In this document: positions 8,123 through 15,550 of the stretch, piece by piece
Position numbering within the stretch: position 1 is the first letter of the stretch
How the letters are laid out: the number at the start of each line of letters is the position of its first letter
NCBI GenBank assembly: GCA_009699505.1
Contig: WLOB01000007.1
Coordinates: 1-33,273, forward strand
DNA from: Actinomycetota bacterium
GTDB taxonomy: Bacteria; Actinomycetota; Thermoleophilia; Solirubrobacterales; Solirubrobacteraceae
Direction: 5' to 3'
Length of the DNA stretch: 33,273 nucleotides
The notes under the pieces: generated by a model
Seen by the model: only the letters and a program-made list of their open reading frames with translations
Databases searched by the model: none
What the model was told of the DNA's origin: nothing
Program-made: the position numbers and the translations under genes

Positions 8123-9337
8123 TCACTGGCTGTTCTGGGTCTTGTGCGACTGCTGGTGCGAGTCGCGCTGTTCGGACTGCTGCTCGATGTGCTGTTCCAG
8201 GAGGCGTCCCGCCGCGCGGAGGTCGCTCTTGCCGACGTGCACGTACGTCGCGTCGAGGCTGTCGCGGCCGTGACCGACGATCACCCGGCGCACCTGGTCG
8301 GAGACACCGGCCCGCATCAGCCACGTGTCGTAGCCGTGCCGGAACTCGTGCGGCTCGTACCGCGGCATCCCGGCTGCGTCCCACGCCGCGTAGGCGTGCT
8401 CGCGCAGCCACTCCGGCGACACGTGGCCGCGCTGGTTGCCGGCGTACCTGGGCGGCAGCAGCAGCCCGGTACGCACCGACGTGCGGAGCATGTGCGCGCG
8501 GATCTCGTCGCGGAGCGGCTTGATCAGCGGCGCCCACCGGTCGGCGTGGTCGGACTTCGTGCCCGGCACGTGGATGAGGCCGCGGTCGAAGTCGACGTCC
8601 TCGACCGTGATCCACAGGCCCTCCATCAGCCGGGCGCCGGCGAACGCGAACAGCGCCCATGCCACCCGGTCCGCCTCCGGCACTGCCTGCAGCAGCCGGA
8701 CGGCCAGCGTCACCTTCGGCGCGCGCTTGCTCGACGAGCTGGGCAGCTTCGGCAGCTTCAGCCGGTCGGTGCGCGGGCTCGCCGGGATGATGTCGGTGGA
8801 GTCCGCGTACGCCAGGAGCAGACGCATCGTGTTGATGACGTTCCGCACCCTCGACGCCGACCGTCCGGCGGCCATCAGGTCGCCTGCCAGTTCGGCCACG
8901 TTGGCTTCCGTGATCGTGCGGACCTCTCGCTCGCGCAGGAGCGGCCAGCCGTTGCGGCCGATCTCCTCGATCCCGCGGATCGACTGCACGGAGTAGTTGA
9001 CGCGCCGCCGGTTCAGGATGCGGCCGTCGCGGGCGTCTCTCGCGAACCGCTCTACGAGGTCGTCCATCGTGAACCCCTTCATGCCGGGGCTCAGGGTGGC
9101 GCCGGCACGCCGACGGCGGTCCATCTCGCTCTTCCACTCCTCGGCGTGCGACCGCTCGCGGAACGTCTTGGCGACGGTGCCGCCCTGGCCGTCGCGTGCC
9201 TCGGGGTCCCAAGCGCGCGCGACGTACCGCAGACGGTCCTTGCAGACGCAGCGCTTGCCTTCGCGGGCGTTGCACCGGTCGATGTGCCGGGCCTTGACGC
9301 CGGCGACCTTCGTCGCCAGCTCGTAGGTGTCGGGCAC
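8123..9337 (-). CDS. int: Tyrosine-family site-specific integrase
   Basis: A 404-residue phage integrase starting at GTG. The catalytic set is complete: R236 (FAGARLMEGL), K261, H330-x-x-R333 (HEFRHGYDTW), H356 (VGHGRD) and nucleophile Y365 (ATYVHV). The N-terminal part holds a His/Cys cluster (H18, C22, C30, C32) that may bind zinc or form the arm-binding domain, and a SAM-like core-binding domain at about 88-180. A hydrophilic His/Gln/Ser tail follows the catalytic domain. It lies beside the tRNA-Trp half-site, so it is the likely recombinase for that attachment site. The excisionase-like gene is just upstream in the same direction. Confidence 0.95.
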   Translation of the reverse strand: MPDTYELATKVAGVKARHIDRCNAREGKRCVCKDRLRYVARAWDPEARDGQGGTVAKTFRERSHAEEWKSEMDRRRRAGATLSPGMKGFTMDDLVERFARDARDGRILNRRRVNYSVQSIRGIEEIGRNGWPLLREREVRTITEANVAELAGDLMAAGRSASRVRNVINTMRLLLAYADSTDIIPASPRTDRLKLPKLPSSSSKRAPKVTLAVRLLQAVPEADRVAWALFAFAGARLMEGLWITVEDVDFDRGLIHVPGTKSDHADRWAPLIKPLRDEIRAHMLRTSVRTGLLLPPRYAGNQRGHVSPEWLREHAYAAWDAAGMPRYEPHEFRHGYDTWLMRAGVSDQVRRVIVGHGRDSLDATYVHVGKSDLRAAGRLLEQHIEQQSEQRDSHQQSHKTQNSQ

Positions 9338-9338
9338 C

Positions 9339-9533
9339 CTAGGCCTCGTTCTCGTCGACCCAGCGACGAAGCTCGCCGACGCTGACGCGCTTCACGCGAC
9401 CCTGCTGCACGAGACGCAGGTGCGGCCGGATGTGCCGGTCGAAGTGGTCGCGGCTGACGTGCAGCGCGGCGGCGGCCTCGTCAAACGAGAGCGCAAGGCG
9501 GGTGGCCAGGTCCGGAGACTGCGTCGCCTCCAT
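9339..9533 (-). CDS. Excisionase-like winged HTH protein
   Basis: A 64-residue protein with a MerR/excisionase-type helix-turn-helix. LSFDEAAAALHVSRDHFDRHI (about 15-35) is the recognition unit, a short wing follows, and VKRVSVGELRRWVDE closes the fold. The last part matches the consensus of helix-turn-helix_17/Xis domains. It ends two bases before the integrase start, so the two are very likely co-translated. The likely role is directing the integrase towards excision, or controlling its expression. Confidence 0.8.
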   Translation of the reverse strand: MEATQSPDLATRLALSFDEAAAALHVSRDHFDRHIRPHLRLVQQGRVKRVSVGELRRWVDENEA

Positions 9534-9567
9534 CAGTTACGTCCTTCCATGTCGGGGCGCCGGGTCA

Positions 9568-10377
9568 TCAGATCGAGACGACGGGGCCGCTGCGGGCGAA
9601 GATCGGGGCGAGCACTTCGGTCGGGCTGATCGACCGGAGGTAGAGCTGCGTGACGTCGAGGCGGGCGTGGCCGAGCTGCCGCTGGACGGCGAGCAGGTCG
9701 ATGCCCTCGCGCCAGAGCTCGACGGCGTGGGCGTGGCGGAGCTGGTGCGGGGCGATCCGCTTCCGGATGCCGGCCTCCTTCGCCTTGCGCTTGAGGTCGC
9801 GGCGCACGTCGGTGTGCGACCAGACGCGGGTGCCGGACGTCGGGCCCGTAATGACGCAGAAGACAGGGCCGGGCTCGAGCGACTGGCGGTACTTCAGCCA
9901 CGGCTGGACGCGGCTCCACCCCCACGGGTCCATCATCGAGACGCGGCGCTTGCCGCCCTTGCCGGACCGGACGACGATCGACCCGTCGTCGGCGTGGAGA
10001 TCCGACTCGTTCAGGGCGAGCGCCTCGCTGATGCGGAGACCGGTGCGCCAGAGCACCACGATGAGGGCGTGGAGGCGGAGACCGGTCGGACGGTCGCCGC
10101 AGGCGAGGAGGAGTCGGGAGAGCTCGTCGACGGACGGCGGGTCGGGCGGGTACGTCCGACCCTTCGACTTGGGGGTGCGGCCCTTGTGGTAGCCGGGCAG
10201 CGTCGCGAGCGGACGCTTGTAGCCGCGAGCGTCGAGGAGGTTGTGGTCCTCGATGTCCTGCACCAGGCGCAGGACGCCGGCGGGCGGGGCGGTCTTAGAG
10301 ACGGCGAGCTTGCCGTCGGTGTCGTGGTGGTCGCGGTCCGGGCCGTCGGCGACGGCGCTAGCGTTGTTGGTGATCAC
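9568..10377 (-). CDS. Second tyrosine recombinase, XerC/D-like, reduced N-terminus
   Basis: A 269-residue tyrosine recombinase with a full catalytic set: R115 (RTGLRISEAL), K140 or K143 (GKGGKR), H211-x-x-R214 (HQLRHAHAV), H237 (LGHARL) and Y246 (QLYL). The catalytic domain begins at about residue 82. The preceding 80 residues are basic and Pro-rich (a KGRTPKSKGR stretch) and do not show a normal SAM-like core-binding domain. It is unrelated in detail to the integrase 230 bases downstream. Possible roles are resolving phage multimers, a DNA inversion or a second integration route; the sequence does not decide between them. Confidence 0.9.
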   Translation of the reverse strand: MITNNASAVADGPDRDHHDTDGKLAVSKTAPPAGVLRLVQDIEDHNLLDARGYKRPLATLPGYHKGRTPKSKGRTYPPDPPSVDELSRLLLACGDRPTGLRLHALIVVLWRTGLRISEALALNESDLHADDGSIVVRSGKGGKRRVSMMDPWGWSRVQPWLKYRQSLEPGPVFCVITGPTSGTRVWSHTDVRRDLKRKAKEAGIRKRIAPHQLRHAHAVELWREGIDLLAVQRQLGHARLDVTQLYLRSISPTEVLAPIFARSGPVVSI

Positions 10378-10400
10378 TGGGTTACTCCCTGGGGGTCATC

Positions 10401-10429
10401 GCGCCGGGCGGGGTCCATCCGCCCGGCGC
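10401..10429. terminator. Perfect 11-bp hairpin between ssb and the second recombinase
   Basis: gcgccgggcgg (10401-10411) pairs exactly with ccgcccggcgc (10419-10429) around the loop ggtccat. It lies 22 bases past the ssb stop and 23 bases before the recombinase start in the transcribed (minus) direction. No U tract follows, so it may be a weak terminator or attenuator separating the early operon from the integration module. Confidence 0.55.
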
Positions 10430-10451
10430 TGCGTGTGTCTGGGTTCTGGTC

Positions 10452-10937
10452 CTAGAACGGGATGTCGTCGTCGTTCGGGGGCTCCGGGGTCGGCGCGGAC
10501 GCCGCCTGCCCGGTCGGCTGCGGCGCCGGGGCGCCGAAGTCGCCGCCGGTGTTGCCCCAGCCGGAGGACGTCGGGTTCAGCAGGCCGCCGCCCTGGCTCT
10601 GGTTCTCGTCGCGGCCGCCGATGAACTGCACCTCCTGGGCGACGATCTCCACGGCCTCGCGCTTGTTGCCGTTGTTGTCCTGCCACTCGCGCCAGCGGAG
10701 CCGGCCGGACACGGCGACCTGGCGGCCCTTCGCGAGGTACTTCGCCGAGGCGTCGGCGCTGTTGCCGAAGACGGTGACGTTGAAGAAGTTGGGGGCGTCG
10801 GCCCACTGACCGGACTGGTCCTTTCGGCGCTCGTTGACGGCGACGCGGAGGGAGCAGACGGAGCCGCCGGACGGGAGTCCGCGGAGCTCGGGGTCGCGGG
10901 TCAGGTTCCCGACGATCGTGACGCTGTTGATGGGCAT
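10452..10937 (-). CDS. ssb: Single-stranded DNA-binding protein
   Basis: A 161-residue SSB. The OB fold spans about 1-110, opening with INSVTIVGNLTRDPELR and containing NFFNVTVFGNSADASAKYLAKG and the VSGRLRWREWQD strand. A flexible Gly/Gln/Pro-rich linker leads to the acidic tip PNDDDIPF, the docking site for partner proteins. It coats single-stranded DNA during replication and recombination, and fits with the RecT-like protein encoded upstream in the same operon. ATG at 10937 begins two bases after the stop of the preceding HTH gene. Confidence 0.95.
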   Translation of the reverse strand: MPINSVTIVGNLTRDPELRGLPSGGSVCSLRVAVNERRKDQSGQWADAPNFFNVTVFGNSADASAKYLAKGRQVAVSGRLRWREWQDNNGNKREAVEIVAQEVQFIGGRDENQSQGGGLLNPTSSGWGNTGGDFGAPAPQPTGQAASAPTPEPPNDDDIPF

Positions 10938-10939
10938 GT

Positions 10940-11299
10940 TCAGTTGTCCTTGGCTGTGGTGATCGGGTGGAGGTGGATGAGCCGGCGGTCGTGGTCGGCG
11001 ACGCGCTCGGCGAGCTCGCCGAGCATCTGCTCGACGTTCGTGGGTTCGGGTCTGGCGGCCCAGCCGTGCAGAAGGAACCAGTCGGGGACGCCGGTGACCT
11101 CGGCGACGCGCGCTGCCCACACGGGGATGTCGTGCGGGGCGACGACCACCTGGCCGGTCTCGACGCGCTTGACCATGGTCGCCACGGGCCATCCCGGGTA
11201 GCGCTCGGCGAGCGCCTGGCCGAGGTCGGACTGGCGAGTGAAGCCGCCCCACGTTCGGGCCACGCGGAGCCGCCGGCCGAAGTCGGTGACCTCAGGCAT
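10940..11299 (-). CDS. XRE-like HTH protein
   Basis: A 119-residue protein with a lambda-repressor-like helix-turn-helix at about residues 5-70. FGRRLRVARTWGGFTRQSDLGQALAERY covers helices 1 and 2, VATMVKRVETGQVVVAPHDI the recognition helix and the next turn, and WAARVAEVTGVPDWFLLHGW the closing helices. A C-terminal helical segment (about 85-105) could mediate dimers. It sits in the early operon immediately before ssb, not in the divergent control region, so it is more likely a secondary regulator than the lysogeny repressor. Confidence 0.75.
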   Translation of the reverse strand: MPEVTDFGRRLRVARTWGGFTRQSDLGQALAERYPGWPVATMVKRVETGQVVVAPHDIPVWAARVAEVTGVPDWFLLHGWAARPEPTNVEQMLGELAERVADHDRRLIHLHPITTAKDN

Positions 11300-11332
11300 G
11301 GCTGTCTCCGATCCGCCCGGAAGTAGCGCAGG

Positions 11333-12037
11333 TCACGCGACCAGCTCCATGACGTCCTGGCGAGCCGGCCGGGCCCACCGGCGGGCCGGCTGCAGCGCGT
11401 CGATGCGAGCGGCCATCGCGCCCGGTGAGGTGGCGGCCTTGCCGCGCGACGGGATGGCGGCGTGGTTGCGCGCGACGTTGGTCGAGTCGGCCGAGAAGAA
11501 CGGGTAGGGCCCGTCGCTGAGCGCCAGGCCGCGGAGCATGTGGAGCCGGGTGCGCGGAACGCCGCGTTCGTCGCAGGCGACGTCCATCGTCTCGGCCATC
11601 CGGCGCGTCCACGGGCCGGTCCCGAGCTTGGCGTACATCGCCGAGGACCCGATGCAGACCAGCGGCCACGTCGCCACGAGGCGCGCGAGGCGGTCGAGCG
11701 TCTCGTGCATGTGCCAGACCGGGGCGCCGCGGCGACCGTGCGGCCACTCGTCGATGAGCTGGTCGTTGGCGTCCTCGTCGCCGTCGATGACGTCGGGGAT
11801 GACCGCCCACGTCGTCGGGACGTCGAGCCAGCGGGCGGACCACTCGTAGTAGGCCGGCCAGTCGGTGCGCTGCCCGCGGGTCCACGCACCGAACGCGCCG
11901 TTGTCGAGCATCACGCTCTGGCCGATCTCGTGGCAGACGTCGACGTCGCGCGGGTCGGCGAAGCTGACGCAGAAGCACCGACCCGCAAGCTCGTAGAGCG
12001 CCGAGCGCGGAGTGATCGGGGTGCCGTGGTAGTGCAT
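11333..12037 (-). CDS. DpdA-like tRNA-guanine-transglycosylase homologue (putative DNA 7-deazaguanine insertion)
   Basis: A 234-residue protein with TGT/DpdA-like motifs. SVMLDNGAFGAW (41-52, D45) is comparable to the TGT D-S-G-G-F substrate-binding loop, WAVIPDVIDGD follows (77-87), and RLHMLRG...FFSADSTNVARN (164-191, D184) matches the DpdA-type D-S-T motif that carries the putative nucleophile. Phage DpdA enzymes swap guanine in DNA for 7-deazaguanines such as preQ0, which blocks restriction. It is shorter than bacterial TGT and lacks an evident TGT zinc site. The start overlaps the stop of the VUT transporter gene (TGATG), which strongly supports the deazaguanine reading. Function is inferred, not shown. 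Confidence 0.65.
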   Translation of the reverse strand: MHYHGTPITPRSALYELAGRCFCVSFADPRDVDVCHEIGQSVMLDNGAFGAWTRGQRTDWPAYYEWSARWLDVPTTWAVIPDVIDGDEDANDQLIDEWPHGRRGAPVWHMHETLDRLARLVATWPLVCIGSSAMYAKLGTGPWTRRMAETMDVACDERGVPRTRLHMLRGLALSDGPYPFFSADSTNVARNHAAIPSRGKAATSPGAMAARIDALQPARRWARPARQDVMELVA

Positions 12038-12570
12038 CACCGGTCCCTCCACGCGAGCCCGACCGCGGCGGAGACCGCGGCCTTCACGACGACCTGGGCG
12101 ACGACGACGGTCCACAGGAACTCCCAGGAGACGATCCCGGTGGTCAGCGGCGACAGGCCGACGACGGCGAACAGGATCGAGTCGAGGGTGCCGCCGAGGA
12201 CGCCGGAGACGGCGACCCGCCGGCCGACGCTGCCGTGCAGTCGGGTGAAGACCTCGGTGTCGAGCGTCTCGGCGAGCGCGAACGACAGCGCCGACGCGAC
12301 GGTGACCCAGAGCAGGTCGTCGTAGGCGAAGCTGACCGCGACGTTGGCGAGCAGCGCGGCCCCGACGGCGGCGTAGGCCGCGGCGCGGCCGAGCCGAAGC
12401 TGCACGAGGTCGCGGAGCACGAACGTGGCTGCGATGAACCACGTCCCCCAGGTGACGACCCAGTGCTGGCCGAGGGCGTCGAACGACCACGGCGTCTGGG
12501 TCGCCGTGACGATGTTGGCGGTGACGATCGCGGCGACGTAGACCGCCGCGATCGCGAGTCCGATCCTCAT
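12037..12570 (-). CDS. VUT-family queuosine-precursor transporter (YhhQ-like)
   Basis: A 177-residue membrane protein with about six hydrophobic segments. Family hallmarks are the FVLRDLVQLRLGRAAAY motif (about 50-65), the SFALAETLDTEVFTRL motif (about 95-110) and a conserved LDSILF segment (about 127-132). VUT/YhhQ proteins import preQ0 or preQ1, the precursors of queuosine. The gene carries no partner from the preQ0 biosynthesis pathway (no FolE, QueD, QueE or QueC in the window), so the phage would rely on imported precursor. It is translationally coupled to the DpdA-like gene, its presumed user. Confidence 0.85.
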   Translation of the reverse strand: MRIGLAIAAVYVAAIVTANIVTATQTPWSFDALGQHWVVTWGTWFIAATFVLRDLVQLRLGRAAAYAAVGAALLANVAVSFAYDDLLWVTVASALSFALAETLDTEVFTRLHGSVGRRVAVSGVLGGTLDSILFAVVGLSPLTTGIVSWEFLWTVVVAQVVVKAAVSAAVGLAWRDR

Positions 12571-12604
12571 GCCTGGTCCTCTCGGATTGCCCTCGCAGTA
12601 GGGG

Positions 12605-13546
12605 TCATGCCGCCACCTCTGCGGTCGTGTTGAACAGGGGTGCGTCGGCGACGATCCGGGCCCGTGCCATGGCGACGTACTCGGGGTTGATCTCGGTCCC
12701 GATGAACGACCTGCCGCGGCGCAGCGCGACGACCCCCGTGGTGCCGGCGCCGGCGAACGGATCAAGGACGGTGTCGCCCTCGTCGCTGCCCGCGAGGACG
12801 CATCGGTCGGCGAGGGCCGGGGGCATGCACGCGAAGTGCGCCCCGGCGAACGGCTTGGGCGAGATCGTCCAGACGTCGCGGGCGTTGCGCTTCCCGCCGA
12901 CGTCGTTCCACGCCTCCGTCTGGCCGCGCCCGCCGAGGCTCACGCGCTCCGGGCGGTTGAACCCGTTGCCGCTGCCCGACGTGCTCACGGCGTCCTCCGC
13001 GATGGCCTCGCGGTCGTAGTGGTACCGAGCCGACTTGGACAGCAGGAAGACGTGCTCGTGGGACGACGTCGGCCTGTCTGTTACAGGGGATGGCATCGGG
13101 TTCGGCTTCGCCCAGATGATGTCCGAGCGGAGGAACCACCCGTCCGCGCGGAGGGCGAAGGCCAGCATCCACGGGATGCCGAGCATGTCCTTCTGCTTGA
13201 CCGAGCCGCCAGGCCGGGCGCCGGGCACGACGCCGCGGTCGCGGAGCGCCGGGCGGTCCATGCCTTTCGTCCCGGGCGTCCGCGTCGTGCCGTCGTTCGT
13301 GGCGTAGCTGTCGCCGATGTTCAGCCACAGGGTGCCGTCGTCGGCGAGGACCCGGCGCACCGCGCGGAACACGTCCACGATCTCCGCGGCGTACTCCTCG
13401 GGCGTCGGCTCCAGCCCGATCTGCCCGTCGTGGCCGTAGTCCCGGAGGCCGAAGTAGGGCGGGCTGGTCACGCACGTCCGGACGCTCGAAACCTCGATGT
13501 CGGCGAGGCGCTCCCGAGCGTCGCCGGAGAGGATCTGCCACGTCAT
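12605..13546 (-). CDS. DNA methyltransferase, beta-class N4-cytosine/N6-adenine type
   Basis: A 313-residue AdoMet-dependent DNA methyltransferase. The catalytic motif TSPPYFGLRDYG (27-38) precedes the AdoMet-binding LDPFAGAGTTG in the C-terminal part, the motif order of beta-class enzymes. The S-P-P-Y form is most common in N4-cytosine enzymes but does not exclude N6-adenine. The central variable region (about 160-235), with RPTSSHEHVFLLSKS, should carry the target recognition. No cognate restriction enzyme is visible, so it is an orphan methylase, probably protecting phage DNA. Its start overlaps the nuclease gene stop (ATGA). Confidence 0.92.
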   Translation of the reverse strand: MTWQILSGDARERLADIEVSSVRTCVTSPPYFGLRDYGHDGQIGLEPTPEEYAAEIVDVFRAVRRVLADDGTLWLNIGDSYATNDGTTRTPGTKGMDRPALRDRGVVPGARPGGSVKQKDMLGIPWMLAFALRADGWFLRSDIIWAKPNPMPSPVTDRPTSSHEHVFLLSKSARYHYDREAIAEDAVSTSGSGNGFNRPERVSLGGRGQTEAWNDVGGKRNARDVWTISPKPFAGAHFACMPPALADRCVLAGSDEGDTVLDPFAGAGTTGVVALRRGRSFIGTEINPEYVAMARARIVADAPLFNTTAEVAA

Positions 13547-14019
13547 GCGCTGTCTCGCTTCTGACCAGAAGTAGGGGCTCCGACGAGCTCGACGAAGCGG
13601 CCGCCGGTGAGGCGCTCGACGACATCGTCGACGTCCTTCGGTCGCCACAGGTACGACTCGATCGTCGGCGCGGATCGTTCGTCGATGCCGAGGTGGCCGC
13701 ACGCGACGCCGATGATGTCGGCGAGCGCCTGGCCCATCTGGTCGAAGCGGTCGAGCCACTCCTGCTGGCCGGGTCGCAGGCGCCCGGAGTTGGTCTTGAG
13801 CTCGACGGCGAGCATCTCAACGCCGCGGAGCATGATCAGGTCGGGGAATCCGGCGGTGTCGCCGACGACGGCCTGCGGCCGGCCGGTGCGGCGGCCGGGC
13901 CGGTTGTCGGGCATGTGCGCGATGGTCCAGCCGCCGAGGGTGGCGAGCTGCACGACCTGCATCTGCCAGCCGGCCTCGAGCAGGTGGCCCTTGTTGTTGC
14001 GGATGCGGCTGACGGTCAT
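13543..14019 (-). CDS. VRR-NUC domain nuclease
   Basis: A 158-residue protein with a PD-(D/E)xK core of the VRR-NUC type. GFPDLIML (57-64, D60) is followed by LAVELKTNSGRLRPGQQEWLDRF, giving E73, K75 and a downstream Gln motif. Virus-type VRR-NUC proteins are stand-alone structure-specific nucleases, often acting on branched DNA. An extra C-terminal region of about 40 residues follows the nuclease core. It sits between the methyltransferase and a small membrane protein gene, both joined by four-base overlaps, within the recombination/modification operon. It could resolve intermediates made by the RecT/SSB pair. Confidence 0.85.
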   Translation of the reverse strand: MTVSRIRNNKGHLLEAGWQMQVVQLATLGGWTIAHMPDNRPGRRTGRPQAVVGDTAGFPDLIMLRGVEMLAVELKTNSGRLRPGQQEWLDRFDQMGQALADIIGVACGHLGIDERSAPTIESYLWRPKDVDDVVERLTGGRFVELVGAPTSGQKRDSA

Positions 14020-14165
14020 CGGTTCTGCTCCCTCTCGAGCTCGTGCTGCCGTGCCTCGACCTTCGAGGCGTAGGCGATGAGGGCCAGGACGCCGACGAGG
14101 CAGATCAGGGTGAAGGCGGTGACGGCGAGGACGAACGCCTCGGGCCAGGTCATGGCGAGCGGCAT
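14016..14165 (-). CDS. Small single-pass membrane protein (49 aa)
   Basis: A 49-residue protein with one long hydrophobic segment (AFVLAVTAFTLICLVGVLALIAYA, about 10-33) and a charged C-terminal tail rich in Glu, Arg and Gln. It overlaps both neighbours (ATGA with the nuclease gene, TGATG with the zinc-finger gene), so it is a real link in the operon. No family was recognised. Similar short early membrane proteins in phages are often of unknown function. Confidence 0.7.
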   Translation of the reverse strand: MPLAMTWPEAFVLAVTAFTLICLVGVLALIAYASKVEARQHELEREQNR

Positions 14166-14428
14166 CAGAGGTCGCCGTCCCGTCGGGCTTCGGCGCGCTC
14201 GATCTCGCGCTCGGCTGCGTGGTCCCGAATCTCGTCGTCGGTGAGGTAGTCCTCGCCGTCGCCACCGCAGCGCGGGCAGTCGTACTCGACGCCCGGGATC
14301 AGAGCCTCGAGCGCGTCCTCCGCGTCGTCGAGGTCCGCGACGATCGTGCCGGTCCCCTCGCACCGCGGGCAGTCGACGAGCGGCGGGTCATCGGGCGGGT
14401 CGAGCATGTAGTCGCCGACGGTCTGCAT
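14165..14428 (-). CDS. Small DnaJ-type zinc-finger protein
   Basis: An 87-residue acidic protein carrying two C-P-R-C-x-G-x-G motifs (DCPRCEGTGT near 19-28 and DCPRCGGDGE near 50-59), the paired half-sites of a DnaJ-like zinc finger. A highly charged Glu/Arg/Asp C-terminus follows. Proteins of this type are common in phage early regions and probably bind one zinc for protein or nucleic-acid contact. Overlaps with both flanking genes (TGATG each side) support the chosen ATG. Confidence 0.75.
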   Translation of the reverse strand: MQTVGDYMLDPPDDPPLVDCPRCEGTGTIVADLDDAEDALEALIPGVEYDCPRCGGDGEDYLTDDEIRDHAAEREIERAEARRDGDL

Positions 14429-15003
14429 CACGAGCCCGCCTCGAAGAACGCGTCGGCCGGGTGCTCCGCTGCGACGGGGGTTTCGGCCTGGTCGTCGGCG
14501 ACCGGCACGTCCTCGATCTCCACGATCTCGGACTTCCAGTTGATCGCCTCCGTCTTCGTCGACGCGAGGTCGGCGCCGGCGTCGGTTCCGGAGAACTCGG
14601 ACAGCAGCGCGTTCAGCTTCTTGCCGTCGGCCTTCGGCACCTCGACGATCGGCACCGCCGCCAGGGCGCGGGCCTCGGTGATCTCGCCCGCGTCGGCGAG
14701 GCGCTGCAGCACCTTGCGGGCGCGGTCGGCGTCCCACCGGCGGGTGGCGGTGCGGGTCATCTTGACGCCGCCGTAGTACTTCGCGGACTCGATCGCGCCC
14801 TCGTGGAAGCGCTGCTCGATCTGGTCCTTCATCTGGGTGCGGAGCGTCGAGATGTTCGACGCGATCTGCGCGAGCTGGCCGTACACGGCGGCCTGGACGT
14901 CTTCGCGGGCGTCGACGAGGTCGGTGATGTCGAGGATCTCGCCGGTGTCGGTGCGGGTGACGCGCGGCTTGCGCTCGTCGTCGAGGTCGATGTGGATGAG
15001 CAT
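14428..15003 (-). CDS. Phage early protein of unknown function (191 aa)
   Basis: A 191-residue soluble protein that I do not recognise. The N-terminal part looks like short beta strands with D-I-T-D-L-V-D (about 25-31). A helical coiled-coil-like middle follows (about 40-70, QLAQIASNISTLRTQMKDQI), then a basic helical region (about 85-115) and an acidic, Pro/Ala-rich tail. It is in the early operon between a winged-helix gene and the zinc-finger gene. The position suggests a role in DNA metabolism or as an accessory to RecT, but nothing more specific can be supported. Confidence 0.7.
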   Translation of the reverse strand: MLIHIDLDDERKPRVTRTDTGEILDITDLVDAREDVQAAVYGQLAQIASNISTLRTQMKDQIEQRFHEGAIESAKYYGGVKMTRTATRRWDADRARKVLQRLADAGEITEARALAAVPIVEVPKADGKKLNALLSEFSGTDAGADLASTKTEAINWKSEIVEIEDVPVADDQAETPVAAEHPADAFFEAGS

Positions 15004-15029
15004 GTGGCTGTGGTCCTGTGGTGGGGCGC

Positions 15030-15305
15030 CTAGGCGGCGCGGTGGTCTGCCGCTTCGCCCGCGGCAGCGGTGCCGGGCTCGGCCCGGAGGTGGTAGGTGG
15101 CGGTCCCGTTGGACTGCCGGACGGTGTCGATCCAGTAGCCGGCCTGACGGAGCTCGTAGACGCGCGCCGCGACCCGTTGGATCGGGGTGCCGCCGTCGAG
15201 CACGTCAGGTGCGGCGAACCGGGTCTCGTTGACGGGGCCGTTGCGCAGCGCCGCCAGCAGCCGCTGACGTTGCGTCGGCTTCCGGTGGAGCTGCGCGACG
15301 GTCAT
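15030..15305 (-). CDS. Winged-helix DNA-binding protein
   Basis: A 91-residue protein with a likely winged-helix fold. TQRQRLLAALRNGPVNETRF covers helices 1 and 2, TPIQRVAARVYELRQAGYWIDTVR the recognition helix and first wing strand, and NGTATYHLR the closing strand. The pattern (helix, short loop, R-V-x-E-L-R-x-x-G) is common in phage-encoded helix-turn-helix proteins of unknown target. It starts with an ATGA overlap to the preceding 82-residue protein gene. A Thr/Ala/Glu-rich tail ends the protein. Confidence 0.7.
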   Translation of the reverse strand: MTVAQLHRKPTQRQRLLAALRNGPVNETRFAAPDVLDGGTPIQRVAARVYELRQAGYWIDTVRQSNGTATYHLRAEPGTAAAGEAADHRAA

Positions 15306-15550
15306 GCGATGTGGCCCGTGTCGGCGATCTGCTGCTTCAGGTCGCAGACGCGGCCGAGGTCCTGGGCCGCGTTGCCGAGCTCGCGGGCCGCGGCCTCCGA
15401 CGGCCCGAACTGCGTGACGTTGTCGAGCGCACGGCGGACGCTGAGCAGAGCTGCGTCTGTGAGTCCGTCGATTACGCCCTGCTGCCACTGGTCCTCGGGC
15501 GTGATCTCGCGGTCCTCGGGGCGGGCCGGAAAGCGGACGATGTTGCTCAT
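15302..15550 (-). CDS. Small helical phage protein of unknown function (82 aa)
   Basis: An 82-residue, mostly helical, acidic protein not recognised from family knowledge. Helices are suggested at about 22-45 and 50-76. It overlaps the RecT-like gene stop at its start and the winged-helix gene at its end by four bases each, so it is very probably translated with them. Confidence 0.65.
   Translation of the reverse strand: MSNIVRFPARPEDREITPEDQWQQGVIDGLTDAALLSVRRALDNVTQFGPSEAAARELGNAAQDLGRVCDLKQQIADTGHIA

Noticed and set aside
8061-8130. Intact tRNA gene
   Set aside because: D arm, 5' anticodon stem and 5' acceptor strand are missing; only the 3' half is there.
11333-12490. 385-aa version of the DpdA-like protein with a long N-terminal extension
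   Set aside because: The extension is Arg-rich shadow of the transporter gene; the ATG at 12037 is coupled to the transporter stop by TGATG.
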